Made by a program: the position numbers and the translations under genes. A stretch of DNA of 64,000 nt from Ectobius pallidus (Eukaryota > Arthropoda > Insecta > Blattodea > Ectobiidae), in contig CAXKWD010000009.1 in assembly GCA_964059195.1 (NCBI GenBank), positions 149,849,890 to 149,913,889 of the forward strand, read 5' to 3'. Position 1 is the stretch's first letter, and each line of letters starts with the position of its first letter. A model generated the notes under the pieces. The model did not search any database. It saw only the letters and a list, made by a program, of their open reading frames with translations, and was not told the origin of the DNA. This document shows, piece by piece, positions 24,101 through 31,700 of the stretch.

Positions 24101-27100
24101 GCCTTAAGACAATTATCCTGCCGGTCGTAATATATGGATGTGAGACATGGCCCCTTACATAATCTGAGAATGTTCGAAAACAAGGGGCTTAGGAAAATAT
24201 TCAGACCTAAGAGAGATGAAAACTGCATAACGACGAGCTTCATAACCTGTACTCTTCACCGGATATTGTAAGGGTAATTAAATCAAGGAGGATGAAATGG
24301 GGGAGGAAAGACATATCTCAAAAGTATTGACTGGGAGACCCGAAGGGAAAAGACCACTTGGAAGACCTAGACGTAGGTGGGAGGACAATATTAGGATAGA
24401 TTTAAGGCAAGTAGACCAACTTCTTCATTATTATTATTATTATTATTATATCTCAAGAGTCTTCGGGAAGAAAATAATCTGAGTGTTCGGAAACAGGGGG
24501 CTTAGGAAAATATTCAGACCTAGAGAGATGGAAACTGCATAACGACGAGCTTCATAACCTGTACTCTTCACCGGATATAGTAAGGGTAATTAAATCACGG
24601 AGGATGAAATGAAATGGTTCTAGTCGTTTTTGATTCCATGAATTGTTTTGAACAGAATCTTTATACATGTTTCCTGTCTAAGTTAAGGTTAAAATTAATA
24701 TGCAGTCCAGAATTATGTCGAAACTCTACAAGGGACAAATAACTGCAGCTGGGGTCCACTTGGCCTCATTCACCGTGTGTTTGTTTTACTACACGGTGAA
24801 TGAGGTCAGGTGGATTCCTCCTGTAGTAACCGTCGGTTAACCCTTAACAATGGACATGAGGTCAGTGCGACCACATTAAAAATATAAACCACTGCTGATG
24901 TCTGGATATAGGTCACTTGGAACTTTGATCTGTTTTGATTATTTGTGATTGGATAATTTTGCTGCTGAGTTTATTTTTACTGGCAGAACCTGAAAAGTTT
25001 TACATGAAATTTACTCTATTGGTACGTTACGAGGGTGTATCAATAAATGACTGGACTAATTTTGTAATTAACACATAATGGCTTTATTTCATTCAAATTT
25101 ACTTGCAAACTTTCGAAGTATTCTCCATCTGTTGAAATATAACTATTCCAACGATTTACCCATTGTTCGAAACACTCACAGAACCCCTTTTTTGACAGTC
25201 TGTTCAGTATACCCATGACAACCTTGTTCAACTCCTTATCACTTTGAAAATGGCAACCATGTAGCTCCTTTTTCACTTTAGGGTAGAGGGGAACATCGCA
25301 AGGTGCGAGCTCCAGAGAATACAGTGAATGAGGCATGATCTCAATGCCCAATTCTTCGATGACATCTTGAGTTGCATGTGCTCGATGAACCGGTTCATTG
25401 TCTTGGTGCAAGATCCATCCTGTTCTGGCAAGATCTGGTTCCTGAAGACAAATTCATTATGTCTGCAACCTTCACAATTGTTATGCGACGATCTTGTTGC
25501 ACAGTTGCGTCAATTGTGTGTATGTTAACTTCCGTTTTTGCTGTTAGGGTCTGCCAGGGCGTGGAGAATCTTGAAGGTCTTCATAACTATGTTTGAAACG
25601 TTTTTGCCACTCATAGACTTCTGTTCTGCCCAAAGCATGGTCTTTATATGCTTGCTGCACTATTTCCAAGGTTTCTATAGGAGTTTTGTCTAGAAGAGCA
25701 CAAAACTTTTATTGATGCGCATTGCTGCAGTTTCAGTTCCATGTTGGGTACAGTAAACACCACCTGCGATATTCGGGTATAACTCCTAACTGAATCATTC
25801 TGCTACACGAAGGATTCACCTTTCCAAAGCTAGCAGCTGTTTTGCTCCAGGGTGGTTTATTTAAATACAATTAAATCTGTCCGGTTATTTAATGATACAC
25901 CCTCGTATAATTAATTGAAACCTAAAGTAGCTTTACTATTAGAACTTGCCCTGACTTTCCAGTTTTTAATTCTGTGTTTTAATTTGTTCTGCTTGCTATA
26001 AAGGAATTGAAGGTAAGCCCGAACAAGTGTGTGTGGAAGAAGAAATATTAAAATCCTGTGAGTGTTACATTATGTGCTTTATTATTGTTCACAGAGACGG
26101 CAGGAGGAGTTGGAGCGCAAAGCCCAGGAGCTTGCTAGACGTGAGGAGGAGTTGAAGAATGCCCCTTACAATGGTAAATATCTTCATGTATCTTGTATAG
26201 AGGAATACATATTTCGTTATCAGGGATTCTATTTCATGGTGAATAAAAATGCTATTTCTCATTAAAACCAGGTAGACGTAGTTCCAAAATATTGCATATT
26301 TCTACAGAAATTCTAAGCCTTTATTACTTCCTCTGCCCTTACTATGGGTAGAAGAAGTATTGTTTTCGACCCCCATATTCGAAGTTTAGTTTTTAACATA
26401 AATACACGTTTTGAGGTTCCTGTATCCAAAAACACTATTTCCGGAAACATGTCTGTGTGGATGCCTGTGAACAGGCTAGCTCCAAAACGGAAAATCGTAT
26501 GAAAACAAAATTTCGTATTTGTGTCAGCTACCTTCTGAAGATGTGAACTGAAGATTGGCAACAAGTTTGTCTTGTTTTTAAGGGGGACTTTACATGAAGA
26601 AATTTTTGTTTTTCCTGATTTTCTCGAAAACGGCTCTAACGATTTTCTTAAAATTTTTCACTTTTTAAATCATTTTTCCGAAAAAATTTCTGAAGGGTAG
26701 TTATAAGCCACCCATTGTGAATACGCGCTCTTTCCAATATGGCCTCTTGTAACGGAAAATTGTACAAAAAGAAAATTTTGTGTGATGCTATAAGGAAAAT
26801 ATTATATATTGTGCAGCATATTTTAAGTAGATGATGTAAGTGTACATAGGTACCTACATTTATTTTCATGTATTAAATTTTGCCGTATATAGCATTACAG
26901 CTTTTACACTTCCTGCAATTTACAATTTTGCATCAGTTCATTGAGAAGTGTAAAAAGGAGGTTTTACTATATAAGTCATTTCATATAATACGTTTCACTT
27001 TATGTTAGTCATAAATGTTTAATATTTATTTTACAAAGACAGCTTGTCTACCATTTACTAAGCTTGAATTCTTTATACGCCTCGCCACTGTGTTGCAGCA

Positions 27101-28689
27101 AGAAGAAATAATTGGCCTCCGCTGCCGGAGAAGTGCTGCTTCCAGCCATGCTTCTACCAGGACATCAACGTGGACATTCCACTGGAGTTCCAGAAGATAG
27201 TGCGACTGCTCTACTACCTGTGGATGTTCCATGCCTGCGTCATGGTCCTCAATGTATTAGGGGGCCTCATACTCATGATTCACCAATCAGAGTTCACCAT
27301 GTTTGGCCTCGCTATTCTGTACCTCATCCTCTTCACGCCCTTCTCTTTCCTCTGCTGGTACAGACCAGCATACAAAGCATTCAGGTAAGTAAACTGTTTT
27401 CGTGTGATTCTTTCCTTCTTGTAGTATATTTTTCTTTATTAATGAATTTCATCGTCAGACAGGGTTAAAATAGTTTTAAAATAGAGAGATTGTCCATCGA
27501 AATGCATTTTCAAGTAATAGACGCATCTGGGACCAAGAAGAAATTTTAATAATATGACAACAGTGTTTTTAACGTGTGCTTGTGCCTTCTATGTTATTTT
27601 ATATTTTATAAATGGCCCCAGATAAGTGCAACGACAAGGGTTCTAAGGTGGACAATCTCTCTATTTTAAAAATATTTTTCTTTTTTGCTGTTTCTATGGC
27701 TGCTGAGAAGTTATCAATAAAGACTGATGCCCGGGTGCACCAGCCTCGGTTTTCAGAATACAGCCGTAAAGTTCATTAATTTACCCCAGTGAAGTCATAC
27801 TTAAGAATAAGAATAAGAATCTTTATTCGCCGTTAGGTATGTTTGATACAATTTGCTTCATCATAGATTTTACATAACATAACATTTAATTTACATTATA
27901 TAATAATATATACAACTTAATCCTAACATTTAATAATATAATACAATAAGATACACAGCTTAATCCTAACAATTCATCATAAATTTACTTACCATAAGTC
28001 TAATTCTATTATGTCTGATTCCTTAAATTCAGTTAGAGAGTAAAAGGCTTTCCTTGTTAGCCATTGGTTTAAGACATTTTTAAACTTTGTCAAGGGGTAA
28101 GATTTGATGTATTAGGTAGTCTGTTAAATAAATGACTGCTTAAGTATATATGACTATTATGAATCTAGATTATGAACTAGAGTAAGGCAGGTTGATCATG
28201 TGGCTGTTTCTTGTATTGTGTTAATAGAATGATTGCCTGAGAGGATGAGAGTTTAGATTTTATACTTTTGTTGCACCATGCTCGGTTTCGACCTTTACCG
28301 CGGTAAAATGTTTATCAGCCATGAAGGAGCTGTAATGTGAGAAAACTGTGGTTTTCTTTCCAAGATGGAGGTCAGCAATTACATGTAATATATCATATCT
28401 TTGATATCTAGGCTAAAAGCTAATTGAATGTAGCGAATAACGAGAGACAGGTGGGATCTATTTGAAGATGGAACAATGGTACTTACCTTTGCAAATACTG
28501 TGCTGTAACATTGATTAAAATGACCTTTCTTAACTCAACCAACATCTTCCCCCTTGAATTTCCCATTCCTATCGGATAGATGTACTATGCCAGAAACCTT
28601 CACGGGAGTGTACACAACAACTTCCCAAAGTGTTATGGCGATCGGATGAACAGTGTAGTAATGCATAAAGGAGAGACAGAAATACATTA

Positions 28690-28724
<35 letters not shown>

Positions 28725-31700
28725 CAGTAACTTACAGGACCAATAAATTTTTCCGACAAAGACAGTATTCCATCGATGGCCGGTTTTACTGCACTAGTCT
28801 TATGCTCCCAGCTTTGAGCTGTTACAGTATTTACAACCTGCTTTAAGCCACAGCGAAAATCTTCCTACAACCATTCCTTGCCAAATACACACAATCTTGT
28901 AGAATTATTTATATCAGGAACTCCTAGTTTATGAATTTTAGCCTGTTCACCACTTAACAAGATACAAATAAAACAATGGGAAGAATGTAGTTTGAGTAAA
29001 GCAATTAGCTCCTCAGTTTGTGTCACAAGGCTGTATGCACCCCGTTCCAGACCTTCCTACCTCAGAAAACTACAAGGAGGTAAAAGGGATCGAACCCGGG
29101 CCTACGAATCTGTAGCCACCGATGCTAACCACGAGACCACATAGGCGGTCAGAAATAGATAGACTGAATATTGACATTCATAAGGACAGTTATCTCATTT
29201 CAAAATTCATACAGTTAACAATATCACAAATTTGTATGCTAGACTTAAATGTATTGAGAATTGTTATCAAGAGTATTGAAACAAAGTTTGTTTGTTTGTT
29301 TGTTTGTTTACAGGAGTGACAGCTCGTTCAACTTCATGGTGTTCTTCTTCGTATTCTTTTTCCAGTTCATGGTTACAGTGATCCAGACAATTGGAATTCC
29401 AGGTTCAGGAACTTGGTGAGTGAATGAGACCTTTAGTGGCGTTACAATTAGATTCCTTCTAGTTGCTCGTGTGTGATTTTTATGCGAAACCAACCATGTG
29501 AAATCTGCGCTCATCTATCTGTCCATAAATTCTCTTCAATATTTCTACTTCTAATTGATACCTGAATTCCTTGTATCCATGTGGTCGGCGGTCTACCTCT
29601 TTTTCTTCCTTCCTGGTGGTTCCCATTCCATAATCCCCTGTGGTAGTCTCTCCTCTGACATCTTCATACCATAAGAGCTGTTTTTCTTCTACAAAATCAG
29701 TAATCGAATTTGTGACATCTGTTTTCTTTCTAATGATTTCATTTCTGATTCTTTCTTGTCTAGATATCCCTGCGAACCGCCTCCAAAAGTCCATCTCAGT
29801 TGCCATTAATGGTATTTAACTGTCCATACTTCTGATCCATATATCACAATGCTTCTGACAATGGTGTTAAAGATTTTTCCCTTGGTTTCCTTTCTAATTC
29901 GTCGATCCCACAGAAACCCATTTAATGTTCCAATAGCTCTCTTTAGATGTAATTATATGCCCTGATGATGGTAGTATGAAACCAAAAGGCCTAAGCTAAA
30001 TAAATAAATTATATAATTGTGACAACATATCTTGTTATTCGTGCGATACTAACTGTGGGTTCGATCCTGGCCCAGGTCGATGGCATTTATGTGTGCATAA
30101 ATGTGATAGGCCCATTACAGTAGATTTACTGGCATGTAAAAGAATTTCTGCAGGACAAAGTTCCGGCACACCGGCAACGGTCACAGGTCCAAGTTGCAGT
30201 ACAAACCTGTCGCTAAATAATCATATGCCAACTACCAAGTTTGAAATTTGTTTGGTGCAGTAATTGCTTGTAGAGAAGTCGTAGTAAAACAGTTTGAGTG
30301 TGTTGCCTGCTATTCTACTGAAACCCTATCGCAAAGAAAGTTACGGGTTTTAGTGTGAGAATAAGTTTTTTTTAAAGTTTGTGAAACACTGCTTTAGTCT
30401 ATTAAATTTTGTGTAATAATTCATTATTTTGATGTTTTCTGTAATTAACTTTTAATATTTGATTTGAATCATTGGGAAATACGAGGTGGAGCAAAGATGT
30501 GATTATTTTGTGATTGTTTCAGTGGAATGCTAACAGCTTTCAAGTCGTTTGACAGCACACCAGGAGGCATTGCTGTAGGCATCATTGTCCTCATCATTGC
30601 GTTGAGCTTCGGATCAGCAGCTTGTATGGATCTGCTCCTGCTATCCAAGGTATCAGTCAACATTTTATTTTTATTACTTTTTTATTGCCAATAGTGTTTG
30701 TCATTATTTTTTATAATTTTCTTTCTGTAAGCCTCCAATCACCTGCAAGATTTGGCAGAGCTCACCCCTTATTCAACCAGTGAGAAGCACAGTTACAAAG
30801 TTACAGCCAATCAGAACCCTCCTTATAAAGATAACCTCAGTCTTAGCGAAGCATGCATTCCAAGCAGGTCATGTACGCAAGCCAAGCTGTTCTAAATGCA
30901 ATTAAAGTTGATATTAAGGTCCTTGGACACATTGTTTAATATGTTCTAAATGCAATTTACATATTGCAGTAAGGTTGCCTTATGCAGTGCTGGACAGTCA
31001 TGGTACTCTATGGCGGTATTGCTAACTTACAGCGTTGTGAGCACATCAGTGATTCCTGTTTCGGAACTTCAGTGAGGTTTTTAAAATGCTATTGCTACGG
31101 GGATCATCCAGAAACTAAGTTCCGATGGTCGATAAAGAAAACAAAAACAGTAATAAGTAAAAAAATATTTATTGTAATATTTACAGAGAATAATTGGCTA
31201 CTTCTCTACATAATCAACAACGCTATCGAGGCATTTATCTTAGCGGTGTACCAACAATCAATGCCCCTGTCATAGGTCTCTGCAGTGTTCTTTCTTAAAA
31301 TGCACGATTTCACATAGTGTATTTATTGTCCGCCGCTGTGGGTGAGTCGGTAGCACGCCTGCCTTCCACTCTGGCGGCCCGGGTTCGATTCCCGGCTGGG
31401 TGGGGGATTTTTCAGTAGTGAAAGATCCCCTCCCCGGGTTCAGGACTGGGTAGGTTAAGTCTTAGGTTAAGATAATGCACATTGTGCGCGATTCCTTAAT
31501 TATTATTATAGTGTATTTATTTTCCTTTCCATTAACTGGAAAATCTGTTTAAAAATCATGTTTTTCTGCAAAAGTCCTCTTTAGGCCCTAGTTTTTTGAC
31601 AAAAGTTCTCCTTAGCCCCTTTAGGCCTTTCAGTTCGATTTAGCCCTTTTTAGGTTTTATAAGATTCATATATTCAGAAGCAAAGGACATGAAATGGAAA

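Larger units (their letters stand above)
17816..24830 (+). repeat. Modular array of duplicated blocks in SCAMP intron 3
   Basis: Several unlike blocks recur in order. Block A (CACCTAGGCCTTTCGATG..., Penelope-terminus-like) is at 18180-18420 and 19220-19460. Block B (GGATTGTTTACAGCTTGAAGG to the hairpin) is at about 18395-18790, 20640-21060 and 22127-22460. Block C (GACTGAAGGGCTAAATAGAT...) is at 19676-20075 and 21717-22110. A 42-bp hairpin with conserved flanks closes each B block and occurs alone at 17881 and 24764. Later insertions (LINE end, Penelope fragment, mariner) interrupt single copies. The arrangement suggests repeated local duplication of a composite unit of 1.4-2 kb. Confidence 0.75.

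Noticed and set aside
26095..26265. Read-through of SCAMP exon 4 into the intron as a longer exon
   Set aside because: The GTAAAT donor at 26174 gives a phase that joins exon 5 with the conserved [13 protein letters not shown]; read-through loses all membrane segments.
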